The position numbers and the translations under genes were made by a program. Below are positions 9,373 to 18,260 of a stretch of 64,000 bases of DNA, in pieces. How positions within the stretch are numbered: the first letter of the stretch is position 1; every line of letters starts with the position of its first letter. The DNA is from Buchananella hordeovulneris (lineage in GTDB: Bacteria > Actinomycetota > Actinomycetes > Actinomycetales > Actinomycetaceae): contig NZ_MQVS01000008.1 in assembly GCF_001907235.1 (NCBI RefSeq), positions 1-64,000 of the forward strand. The letters run 5' to 3'. The notes under the pieces were generated by a model. That model was not told the DNA's origin and did not search any database. It was given only the letters and a program-made list of their open reading frames with translations.

Positions 9373-9386
9373 GTTTCACGTGAAAC
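9373..9386. other. parS: parS site 5
   Basis: Exact 14-bp palindrome with a 3' A. Its flanks (GCCGACC before, ACCACCCAGCACCGG after) are shared with site 6. Confidence 0.94.
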
Positions 9387-10020
9387 ACCACCCAGCACCG
9401 GCCCAAACCACCACCACTCGCTGGGCAGACGTGCGCCTACTTCCCCTCATGAAGCAGCTCCTGTCACCTTTTCCCTGCACCCGGCATATAGGTCTCACCC
9501 AATGCCTCCCGTCCTGGCGCACAGCTGGTGCCCAGCCCCGGGGGTCCGTTGCCCGCGTTGGTCCAGGAAGTCGGTTGCCCCTGGCCCGTCACGCAAGATC
9601 TCCTGCTGCCCATCGCTGGCACGGATCCGGCAGATGACTTTCCTTCGCCGAGTAACGCCCTTTATGCCGACTGCTGCCGCCGCCGGGCTAGCAGGACGGC
9701 GCAGGCTTTGCATACTGCCCGCGACCCCAATGTAGACAGCCGTGCCGCTTCTCCGCCTGGAATTTCCCTCATCAGCGACGTCCCCTTCCCGCCTCCTGGT
9801 CCCTCACTTCGCCCCATGCCGATCCTCTCTGGCAACGCCACTGGGAGACCACTACCAACCTGCGGCAGAGCAGTAAGTCGCGGTCACCCGGCAACTACGC
9901 GCGGAGCGAGCATCCTGGCCGTCCGGGAGTCGCGGACACTCTCTGTTGTTCGGCATATGCCCGCCCGCACCCACTCGCCTCGCGGCGCCTTGCCGCTCAC
10001 CTATCCAGTCGTGGCCGACC

Positions 10021-10034
10021 GTTTCACGTGAAAC
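10021..10034. other. parS: parS site 6
   Basis: Exact 14-bp palindrome with a 3' A. It is followed at once by a 22-bp tandem repeat, and its flanks match site 5. Confidence 0.94.
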
Positions 10035-10036
10035 AC

Positions 10037-10080
10037 CACCACCCAGCACCGGTCTGAGCACCACCCAGCACCGGTCTGAG
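10037..10080 (+). repeat. 22-bp perfect tandem repeat beside parS site 6
   Basis: Two identical 22-bp units (10037-10058 and 10059-10080, beginning CACCACCCAGCACCGG) are followed by a partial third (CACCACC). A related single unit follows parS site 5. Confidence 0.85.
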
Positions 10081-10747
10081 CACCACCACTCGCCGCAGGG
10101 CCCGCCTCGGCAAAGGGCCAGCCAATCGCAGGGGACCCTATCCACGGATCAAAGCCAGTTACCTACCTGCCGGTCCGCACACTTAGACTCCTTTCGCCAA
10201 GTCGGGCAAAGGCACCCTGGCGGACTGCCTCGCTAAAACTCCTCTCCGCTAATCGCGCAAAGTTCTGCTGCAGGCACGAGCTGCCGATAGTTATGGCCAA
10301 ACCAGCCGCCGTTGCGGCCATCCACAGGCTCTGGCCTTCCCCGCAAGACATCGCTTGAGGGCAGGTGCCTGCACACTCAGTCGGCAAACCATAACGCCCG
10401 GCTGCCTCACAGCCATTGCACGACGGCACGCGGTCACAATGAGCTGGCGCGCCTGCCGCCTCCGTCCTACCCGGCGCCGCGCGGTCACGAGTCACGACGC
10501 TGCCTGCTTGTGCGTCACTCATCGGATGATTGGCCTCCACAGCACCAACAGCCTCGGCCACTCCGTCGGCGTCTCCACCCTTGCACCAGGCATTCGGCGG
10601 CGGCAACAGTCCATTGCCTCACCAATTCTTGGATTGCCGACCCTACTCGCAGCCGTGAGCGGCTAGCGTCCCGCGTACCGCAGGGCACGTTCTCCAGCCT
10701 TCGCAATCTGCCAGTTAAGTCGTTAGCAGTTTGCTCTTCCTTACAGC

Positions 10748-10761
10748 GTTTCACGTGAAAC
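10748..10761. other. parS: parS site 7
   Basis: Exact 14-bp palindrome with a 3' A. Confidence 0.94.
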
Positions 10762-11252
10762 AACAATGCATAGCGTCGTACGCACTCACGTAATCGAGTT
10801 GCACTGACTCTGACAGTAGCGGTGGTTGCCAGCCTGCCACGGCTGAAGCTTCTCACCCGAACCATAACGGACGGGGTCGGGCTGCTCCTGCCTATTTCCT
10901 TTGCGCGCCAGCGCCTTAACCCCCAGTATCGGGTCCCGCCGTTCACCGTGCTATCCGCCTGACTGTATCCGGCCGCCAGCAGGCGGCCAACAGGCGTTCT
11001 CCTGCGACCGTGCGTCTGACAGCAAGAGCTTCGCCGTATTGTGTGCGGCAGACGGGAGCAGTTTTCCTTACGGCTACTGTCGCGTTTCATTGGCAACCAG
11101 TGCCAAGGCAAAGTCGATCAGCTATCTGCAACAGTTCACCTCGCACAACTGCCGACCCAGCCCTGCATTAGCCGCCTCGGGGTTGCTAGTTGTCGGCACC
11201 CGTTGAAGTAGCGGGCGACGTCTGCCTGCCCATCACCACTAACCCAGGCAAT

Positions 11253-11266
11253 GTTTCACGTGAAAC
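11253..11266. other. parS: parS site 8
   Basis: Exact 14-bp palindrome with a 5' T. Confidence 0.94.
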
Positions 11267-11366
11267 CTCCATGCCAACCCGCGGCACTCTGGGCGGGTAA
11301 GCTTGCCGCCGAGCGAAAGCAGAAAAGTTGTCGGCACCAGAATTAGCGCCACCGCTTTATGTGGAT

Positions 11367-11380
11367 GTTTCACGTGAAAC
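11367..11380. other. parS: parS site 9 (full 16-bp consensus)
   Basis: TGTTTCACGTGAAACA is matched at all 16 positions (11366-11381). It is only 114 bp from site 8, the closest pair in the array. Confidence 0.96.
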
Positions 11381-11458
11381 AGGTACCGCGCAAGCCGATC
11401 CGCCCAATTGTTGTGCGAAGATCGGAGGCCCAGCGCAGGCCCGCCCGCCGCCCGCGTA

Positions 11459-11580
11459 CCTGACTTGGTCGCAGTACCGCGGACGACGCTGACTTCGTGG
11501 CCGTGCTGCCCACGGACCTAACTCAGTCGCTGTGCCGCCCGCAGACCCAACTGACTTGCTGTCCTGCCACTCATCCCTGA
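11459..11580 (+). repeat. Degenerate ~29-bp tandem repeat
   Basis: About four imperfect units start near 11459, 11488, 11517 and 11547. Each opens with CYTGACTT-like sequence and continues with a CNGTGCYGCCC-like segment. They lie between parS sites 9 and 10. Confidence 0.55.
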
Positions 11581-11610
11581 GCCGCAGAGCACGAGTCCAG
11601 CGACCGGCGA

Positions 11611-11720
11611 GTTGACGAGTGCCGCGCGAATGAAACTACTGGGCACGGTGCGCGAGCCTCTCGATCGCGCAGTTAACGAGCGCCGCGCAGGTGGGACTGC
11701 CGGGCAAGGCACGCGCTACC
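11611..11720 (+). repeat. Imperfect ~48-bp direct repeat
   Basis: GTTGACGAGTGCCGCGC at 11611 and GTTAACGAGCGCCGCGC at 11672 begin two related copies 61 bp apart. Both continue into CTRCYGGGCAMGG-like sequence. Confidence 0.6.
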
Positions 11721-11867
11721 CACCGCATTGACGGCGACACACGGACTGCTTCCGCTGCCTCGCTACCGCCAAACGAAGCAGACTGAAGGCATCGCCTGCT
11801 GCCCGCTGTCCCTGCCGCCGCCACGCCCACGCTCGCGCACAAACTAAAACTATTTCCAACCGTGTCT

Positions 11868-11881
11868 GTTTCACGTGAAAC
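11868..11881. other. parS: parS site 10
   Basis: Exact 14-bp palindrome with a 5' T. Confidence 0.94.
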
Positions 11882-12141
11882 GTGAGGCAGCGCAGCACTT
11901 TCTTCAATTTTGGCTAACTGTTTGCGGCAACCACCACCCCAATGGGTACGGCAACCACCACCCCAACGTCCACCGGACATTCCCCATGCTCACCCCACCC
12001 GTTAGATTGGTATTCCTCCCCACCATGTCCATTGGTCGCACTGGGCGGCTTTCCCTCCGCCCCCTTCGTCGCAGCAGGCAGCTTTCCCTCCGCCCCATTG
12101 GTCACAACAGGCACCATTCCTTGCTGCCCATTGCCTGCGGT

Positions 12142-12155
12142 GTTTCACGTGAAAC
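12142..12155. other. parS: parS site 11
   Basis: Exact 14-bp palindrome with a 5' T. It is the site nearest parB, 83 bp from the end of that gene. Confidence 0.94.
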
Positions 12156-12188
12156 GCCGCGCGCCCGGCCTCGCGCACCCGAATCGAA

Positions 12189-12220
12189 AACGGGCAGGTG
12201 CGTAGCGGCACCTGCCCGTT
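12189..12220 (-). terminator. Hairpin terminator after parB
   Basis: A perfect 13-bp stem (AACGGGCAGGTGC at 12189-12201 with 12208-12220) has a 6-base loop. Read on the minus strand it is followed by a TTTT run. It separates parB transcription from the parS array. Confidence 0.88.
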
Positions 12221-12237
12221 GTTAACATTCCCTGCGG

Positions 12238-13679
12238 CTAGCCGACCACTTCCGGCGCCTCGCCGTCAGACTCGCGTTCCAGTCGCATGCCCGGGCTGAG
12301 CACGGCCAGGATTCGGTCGAGATCGTCCAATCCGGCGAAGTCGATAGAAATCTTGCCTTTGCGGGCACCCATCGTGACTTTCACTCGCGTGTCGAAACGG
12401 TCGGCGAGCGAGCCGGCCAGCGAAGCGAAGGCGGCGTCAAATGCACCCACGCGCGGGCGTCGTCGCAGCTCCGGTTGCTGTGCTTCCTCCCCGAGCGCCA
12501 CGAGTTCCTCCACCGCCCGCACCGAGAGGTTCTCGGCCACGATCCGCTGCGCCAATCGCTCCATGGCAGCACCGTCGGTGAGGGACAGCAGGGCGCGCGC
12601 GTGACCGGCGGAGATGACCCCTGCGGCCACCCGCCGTTGCACCGAGCCCGGCAACTTTAGCAAGCGGATGGTGTTGGAGATCTGCGGCCGCGACCGGGCG
12701 ATCTTCCGGGCCAGCTCCTCCTGCGTGCAGCCAAACTCGACCAGCAATTGCTCGTAGGCGGCCGCTTCCTCCAACGGATTGAGATTCACGCGATGCAGGT
12801 TCTCCAACAACGCGTCGCGCAGCATATCTTCGTCGGCGGTTTCCCGCACGATCGCCGGCACCTCGGTCAGGCCCGCCAGCTGGGCGGCGCGCAACCGACG
12901 CTCACCCATAATGAGCTCGTACTCGCCGGCGATCCTTTCCCCATCGTCGCTGTCTGGGTCGTGCCCGACCAGGCGGCCGGCGTGCCGACGCTCGTCGTCG
13001 GCCGCCAACGGCCGCACCACAATGGGCTGCAGCAACCCCACCTCGGTAATGGAGGCCGCCAGTTCCTCGACTTCCTCCGTATCGAACACCTGCCGGGGCT
13101 GCTTGGCGTTCGGGACGATGACGGTGGGGGACAACAGCGCCAGCCGCACGCCAGCCGTCGGCACTAACTCCGCAGCCGGGTCGGCACCGGTCTCGCTCGC
13201 CGCCGCGCGGGCAACTTCGTCCGCCGCCGCGCCGGCGTTATCCACAGGCGGCTCTCCAGCTGCCACCTGATATTCAGCCGTTTTTTGGGCGACGCCGGCG
13301 TTATCCACACCTTCATCCACCGGCTTTTCCACAAGCGAGGCACGGGCGTCGGCGGCACGTGAAACGTATACGCCCGCAACAGGCTCCTCCACCTCCGCCA
13401 CAACTTTACGTTTAGTTAACTTATCCTTTGCAGTTGCTTTGCGCGTGGCGGTCGGCTTGGTCCCCTCGGCTTTTGCCCCGCGCTTACCTGCCCGCGCCCG
13501 CCCCGGCGACAGCAGGGAGGACACGTCACTGCGTCCCGCTCGCTCGCCCTCGGCGGCCCCAAAGTACAAATCCACTGGCCGTGCCGAGCGCGCTCCGGCC
13601 GACCCGTCCACCACTGCGTCTTCGTCTTCGCGAATCAGCGCCCCAAGGCCACGCCCGAGGCTCTTGCGCCGCTCCGCCA

Positions 13680-13683
<4 letters not shown>
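12238..13683 (-). CDS. parB: Chromosome-partitioning protein ParB (with a long linker)
   Basis: ParB is a CTP-dependent clamp that loads at parS and spreads. The N-terminal ParA-stimulating peptide ([12 protein letters not shown]) is present. It is followed by about 150 residues of Ala/Glu/Val-rich low-complexity linker (roughly residues 25-175) before the CTPase domain, which is far longer than usual. The CTP-binding motifs QPRQVF and [23 protein letters not shown], and the parS-binding helix-turn-helix ([18 protein letters not shown]) are intact, as is a C-terminal dimerisation region. At 481 residues it exceeds the usual 300-350. GTG at 13683 or ATG at 13680 could start it; both overlap the parA stop. 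An imperfect parS half-site lies inside the gene near 13355. Confidence 0.95.
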
Positions 13684-14618
<935 letters not shown>

Positions 14619-14676
14619 TGTTGGTCCTCCTTGCGCAAGTGTCCCAATAGTAACGAGCCGCACCGTCCCCCCGGTT

Positions 14677-15348
14677 TTAGCCGCGCGGAACGCGGCGCGT
14701 CCGCACGATCCGCGCAGGCTCTTCGCCGAAAAGATGCACCCCGTCCACCACCGGATCCACTTCCTCCACCCAGGCCGGTGCCAGGCCGAAACGGTGCAAC
14801 ACGGCGGCCGCCTCCGCAATCTCGGCCGCTGCGCGGGCCCCCTTCAGGATGGCCAGCTCGCCGTCGTCCACCAGTAGCGGTGCCACCCACGGAACCAATT
14901 CCCGTAGCGCCGCCACCGCGCGGCAAGTCACCACGTCGACTGCCAGCTCCCCGTGCAGCTCGTCGGCTCGGGCCCGGGCGACACGCACGTTTTCCAACGC
15001 CAGCCAGTCGGCCACATCCATCAACCACTGCACTCGGCGCGCCATCGGCTCGATCAGCACCACGTCCACATCCGGCCGCACCAGCGCCAGCACCACACCG
15101 GGGAAGCCAGCCCCGGAGCCCACATCAGCCACCAACGCCCCGGAGGGCACAAACCCGCTGACCGCCGTGGAGTTCAACAAGTGCCGGGTCCACAAGCGCG
15201 GCAACTCGCGCGGCCCAAGCAAGCCGCGTTTGTCGCCCTCGCGCACCAGCAGTTCGGCAAACGCCGCCAGCGCGCCCGCGCGTTCCCCCAGGTAGGTGGC
15301 CGCAGCCGGGCTGAGCTCCTCCACCCCGGCCCGGTCCACTGGTCTCAC
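14677..15348 (-). CDS. rsmG: 16S rRNA (guanine527-N7)-methyltransferase RsmG (GidB)
   Basis: RsmG methylates G527 of 16S rRNA using S-adenosylmethionine. The 223-residue product contains [11 protein letters not shown], the SAM-binding motif [29 protein letters not shown], and [18 protein letters not shown], all diagnostic of the family. The GTG start at 15348 overlaps the khpB stop (GTGA), so translation is coupled. In other bacteria, loss of this gene gives low-level streptomycin resistance. Its position between khpB and parA is conserved at origins. Confidence 0.95.
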   Translation of the reverse strand: MRPVDRAGVEELSPAAATYLGERAGALAAFAELLVREGDKRGLLGPRELPRLWTRHLLNSTAVSGFVPSGALVADVGSGAGFPGVVLALVRPDVDVVLIEPMARRVQWLMDVADWLALENVRVARARADELHGELAVDVVTCRAVAALRELVPWVAPLLVDDGELAILKGARAAAEIAEAAAVLHRFGLAPAWVEEVDPVVDGVHLFGEEPARIVRTRRVPRG

Positions 15349-15884
15349 TCGTCCTCGGCAGCAGCTGCACTCGGCTCGGATGCGCCGAGCACCGTGCCGG
15401 CAGGATGAACGACGACGTACCGGTGGGGCGCCGTTCCCTCAGAGTCCGATACCAGCCCGGCAGCTGCCACCACGTCGTGGCACACCTTGCGCTCAAATGG
15501 GTTCATCTCCGCCAGGTTTTCCGGTTGGCCGGTTTCCCGCACGCGGGCGATCGCCGCCTCGGTCAAGGCCGTGAGCTCCCGCCGCCGCTTGGCCCGGTAG
15601 CCGTCGACGTCCAGCATCAGCCGTGAACGCTCGCCGGTCTGGTTTTGCACCGCCAGGCGCGTCAGCTCCTGCAGCGCGTCCAGCACTTCTCCGTCCCGCC
15701 CCACCAGGCGGCGCAGGTCGCTGGGGCCTTCCTCCCACACGATCTCTACGCTCGCGCGGTTGCCGTCCACATCGATGTCGATGTCGCCATCAAGGTCGGC
15801 GATGTCGAGCAGCTCTTCTAGGTAGTCGGCAGCGTGCTCACCCTCGGCTTCAAGGCGGGTGATCTCGTCCTTCGCTTCGCTCAC
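15345..15884 (-). CDS. khpB: RNA-binding protein KhpB/Jag (KH and R3H domains)
   Basis: The 179-residue protein has an acidic N-terminus, a KH-II-like domain (VGRDGEVLDALQELTRLAVQ around residues 62-85) and an R3H domain (residues about 110-165, NPFERKVCHDVV then PHRYVVV). It is the small cytoplasmic RNA-binding protein usually encoded just after yidC and involved in cell-envelope and division control. The N-terminal Jag domain of Firmicutes is absent, as normal in actinobacteria. GTG at 15884 follows an AGAGGA site. The yidC stop is 18 bp upstream. Confidence 0.92.
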   Translation of the reverse strand: MSEAKDEITRLEAEGEHAADYLEELLDIADLDGDIDIDVDGNRASVEIVWEEGPSDLRRLVGRDGEVLDALQELTRLAVQNQTGERSRLMLDVDGYRAKRRRELTALTEAAIARVRETGQPENLAEMNPFERKVCHDVVAAAGLVSDSEGTAPHRYVVVHPAGTVLGASEPSAAAAEDE

Positions 15885-15902
15885 AGTTATTCCTCTCGCC
15901 TG

Positions 15903-17036
15903 TCAGGAACGCTTCTTCTTCTTTTTCTTCGCCTGTTGCCGCTTCTCCATGCGGGCGCGGTAACGCTTTTCTTCCCGTTCGGCCGCCGTCAGCCCGTCCT
16001 TGCCGCGCTCAGGTTCGTGAACCGGGCTCTCCTGGCTAGCTTCGCCGCCTTGCCCGGCTTCACCGGGCCGCTGCCGGGATTTGCGCACCGGTTGGACCCG
16101 CTGCCCGCGCCGGGCCTGGGCTTCCGCCTCGGCTGCCTCCCGGGCCGCAATCTCTTCGTCGGTCTCGGGCGGCAGTCCCTTCCGGATGCGCTTGGCGCGG
16201 ATACGTTCCTGCATGGCCCGTTCGGCGGCCGACCCGGGGGCCGGCATCCGCCGGATCGTGTAGAACTGCTGGCCCGCCGTCCACAGGTTCGACACCAGCC
16301 AGTAAATGAGCACCCCGATCTGGAAGTTCACGCCGGTGACAGCGAAGATGAGCGGGAAGACGTACATCATGATCTTCTGGGTCCGCATCATCGGGTTGTC
16401 ACTCGACGTGGCGGACTCCGGCATGTTCTTCATGGTCAGCTGCCGCATGGTGAAGAACTGCGACAACGACATCGCCACGATCAGAACGATGGTGATCCAC
16501 ACGGTCGCGGTGGCCCCCGTGCCCAAGGCCCGCATGAAGGTGTCGGATAGGTGCGCGCCGAAAAGATCGGCCTCCTGCACCTGGGCGGCAACCTCCTGGG
16601 TGAGCGGGCCGATGCCCCCACCCGCGTACGTCCCCTCCGCAATCGGTTTGACGTTATAGAGCACCCGGAAGAGGGCAAAGAAGATCGGCATCTGCAGCAA
16701 CAACGGCAGACAGGAAGCAAACGGGTTGGTGCCGTGGCGCCGATAGAGCGCCATCATCTCCTGCTGCATGGCCTGCTGGGAGGCCGGATCCTTGCGGCCC
16801 TTGTACTTCTCTTGGAGCTTCTTCAACTCCGGCTGCACCAGCTGCATGCCGCGGGAGGCCTTGATCTGCCGGAAAAACAGCGGAATCAGCAACACGCGCA
16901 CCACGATCGTCAGGCCGACAATCGCTAGCACCCAGGCCCACGACGACTCTTTGCCCAGGAACAAGGCCAGCACGTCGTGGATTTTGACCATGATCCACGC
17001 CACGGCGATCATGATCGGCTTGAGTATGGTGTCCAT
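15903..17036 (-). CDS. yidC: Membrane protein insertase YidC/Oxa1
   Basis: This is the membrane insertase that helps proteins enter the cytoplasmic membrane with or without SecYEG. At 377 residues it is of the short Gram-positive type lacking the large periplasmic domain. Several hydrophobic segments are evident (about residues 33-55, 110-130, 175-195, 235-260). The cytoplasmic loop IKASRGMQLVQPELKKLQEKYKG and the NPFASCLPLLLQMPIFFALFRVL motif are diagnostic. The C-terminus is a long charged tail ending in a lysine run (KKKKKKRS), which could aid ribosome contact. It lies in the yidD-yidC-khpB-rsmG run. Confidence 0.95.
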   Translation of the reverse strand: MDTILKPIMIAVAWIMVKIHDVLALFLGKESSWAWVLAIVGLTIVVRVLLIPLFFRQIKASRGMQLVQPELKKLQEKYKGRKDPASQQAMQQEMMALYRRHGTNPFASCLPLLLQMPIFFALFRVLYNVKPIAEGTYAGGGIGPLTQEVAAQVQEADLFGAHLSDTFMRALGTGATATVWITIVLIVAMSLSQFFTMRQLTMKNMPESATSSDNPMMRTQKIMMYVFPLIFAVTGVNFQIGVLIYWLVSNLWTAGQQFYTIRRMPAPGSAAERAMQERIRAKRIRKGLPPETDEEIAAREAAEAEAQARRGQRVQPVRKSRQRPGEAGQGGEASQESPVHEPERGKDGLTAAEREEKRYRARMEKRQQAKKKKKKRS

Positions 17037-17094
17037 TACCGGAGAACTCCTAGTTTGTGACGGCGCACCGCTGTGCGCCCCGCAGGATGTGGGC

Positions 17095-17427
17095 TCAATC
17101 TACCTTGTGAGGGCCGCCCCGCGCGCCTTGCTGCCCGGAAGTGTGCCCAAAACCAATCCGCGAACCGTCCGGCAGGGTGTCGTTCTGGGTAGGCGTCGAG
17201 CGCCACCGCCCCGGGTAGGGCACCAGATCCACTCCGCCGGGGGTCCACGGCCAACACCGGGCCAACCGCCACAGTGCCAACAATCCGCCCTTGACTAGGC
17301 CGTGCGTTTGCAGGGCCCCCACCGCATAGGCCGAGCAGGTCGGGAAGTAGCGGCAGGTGCGGGGGCGCGCGGGTGAAATGTGCTTCTGATAGGCCCCAAT
17401 AAGGGCCAAAAGTGCGCGTTTCACCAC
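17095..17427 (-). CDS. yidD: Membrane protein insertion efficiency factor YidD
   Basis: The 110-residue protein carries the YidD signature: an amphipathic N-terminus (ALLALIGAYQKHISPARP), the cysteine motif CRYFPTCSAYAVGAL, then HGLVKGGLLALWRLARCWPW and PGGVDLVP. It associates with the inner membrane face and supports YidC-dependent insertion. The start overlaps the end of rnpA by 7 bp, so translation is coupled. The C-terminal 35 residues are a less conserved extension. Confidence 0.94.
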   Translation of the reverse strand: MVKRALLALIGAYQKHISPARPRTCRYFPTCSAYAVGALQTHGLVKGGLLALWRLARCWPWTPGGVDLVPYPGRWRSTPTQNDTLPDGSRIGFGHTSGQQGARGGPHKVD

Positions 17428-17807
17428 GCCTGCCCTGCTGGGCTGGGGCGCGCCGCGGCCGCCCGCGCCGCGTGCTTGCGGGCGATCTTGGCGAGTGCTT
17501 TGTCCAATTGCGCCCCGAGATCAGCCGAAGTTTTGCCGTCGGCACCCGCCGCGACCCGCACCACCAGCAGGCTCCCCGGCGCGAGCGTCGTGAGGCGGGC
17601 GGCACATAGGTGCCGCAGTCGTCGCTTGACGCGGGTGCGGTGGGTGGCGCGCGCGATTTGCTTCTTTGGCACGACGAAGCCGACGCGGGTACAGTCCGTA
17701 CCCGCGTCGGCTAGTTGGACGACGAGGTCGTCAGTTTTGGCGCTGGTGCCCCGCCGGGCGGCCCGGAAGTCTTCCGGCCGCACCATGCGGTGGCGCGCCG
17801 GCAGCAT
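17421..17807 (-). CDS. rnpA: Ribonuclease P protein component
   Basis: The 128-residue basic protein assists the RNase P RNA in tRNA 5'-end processing. It shows RMVRPEDFRAARRG at the N-terminus and the RNR-like motif in THRTRVKRRLRHL (RNRVKRRLR family consensus). The usual FVVPKK segment lies between them. It starts one base after the rpmH stop and overlaps yidD, in the invariant rpmH-rnpA-yidD arrangement. The C-terminal Ala-rich tail is extra. Confidence 0.95.
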   Translation of the reverse strand: MLPARHRMVRPEDFRAARRGTSAKTDDLVVQLADAGTDCTRVGFVVPKKQIARATHRTRVKRRLRHLCAARLTTLAPGSLLVVRVAAGADGKTSADLGAQLDKALAKIARKHAARAAAARPSPAGQAW

Positions 17808-17808
17808 C

Positions 17809-17946
17809 TCAGGCCGACAGCTTGGCGCGGCCCTTGCGGCGACGCATCGCGAGGATGGCGCGGCCGGCGCGGGAGCTCATGCGCTGACGGAAACCGTGCA
17901 CCTTGGAGCGCTTACGGTTGTTGGGCTGGAAGGTCCGCTTGCTCAC
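17809..17946 (-). CDS. rpmH: 50S ribosomal protein L34
   Basis: The 45-residue L34 reads [19 protein letters not shown] then a basic tail, essentially the universal sequence. GTG at 17946 is the start because AGGAGGAG lies just upstream; longer readings into the dnaA promoter region are artefacts. It begins the minus-strand rpmH-rnpA-yidD-yidC operon, divergent from dnaA. Confidence 0.97.
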   Translation of the reverse strand: MSKRTFQPNNRKRSKVHGFRQRMSSRAGRAILAMRRRKGRAKLSA

Positions 17947-18260
17947 GGGTCTCCTCCTCTTGATTCTCGGTGCGTCTGGCAGGTCTTGGGCGCGTCTAAG
18001 ACGCACAACAGCGTTCGATGCTAGGCAGTGGCCGCCCGCAAGGTCAAGACAGGCCGCCGGCGATCTGGTCACATTTTTGCCGACGGCGGCTGTCAACAGT
18101 TGTGGATAAGCCTGGGCACGAACCTGCGTACGGCCAGGGGGCAGCGAACCACAATTTTCTGTAATTTACGTGCCCAACTCGCAATCCCCAGATGTGGATA
18201 AGTTTGTGGAAGAATTGCGCGCTGTGATCGTTTCGTGACAGAGACGGTAGGAAGGACCAC
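17947..18260. promoter_or_regulatory. rpmH-dnaA intergenic region with DnaA boxes
   Basis: This 314-bp divergent promoter region holds two exact DnaA boxes, TGTGGATAA at 18101-18109 and 18193-18201 (complement TTATCCACA), and a weaker TTGTGGAAG nearby. It should carry the opposite promoters of rpmH and dnaA, with DnaA autoregulation. No coding sequence is seen. Confidence 0.8.

Larger units (their letters stand above)
6909..12188. other. 5.3-kb gene-free parS array (centromere-like region)
   Basis: No reading frame here has a recognisable family, a credible ribosome site plus codon pattern, or a partner on either side. The frames that do exist pass through the palindromes and translate them as FHVKR or VSRET. 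The stretch contains eleven exact 14-bp parS palindromes, spaced 114-824 bp (mean about 520). Between them lie short degenerate tandem repeats and C-rich strand bias, strongest around 11,900-12,130. It is bounded by the ddl terminator and the parB terminator. It most likely functions as the ParB-loading centromere of the chromosome, 6-11 kb from dnaA. Confidence 0.85.

Noticed and set aside
10515-11111. 198-codon minus-strand frame
   Set aside because: It crosses a parS site and has Arg-rich, repeat-derived composition; no start signal.
6925-12155. Many reading frames of 60-200 codons on both strands in the parS array
   Set aside because: They lack family features and consistent ribosome sites, overlap one another, and run through the parS palindromes (FHVKR / VSRET). 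None fits neighbouring gene order.
13352-13367. A twelfth parS inside parB
   Set aside because: Only CACGTGAAAC of the palindrome is present; the other arm is degenerate, so it is at best a half-site.
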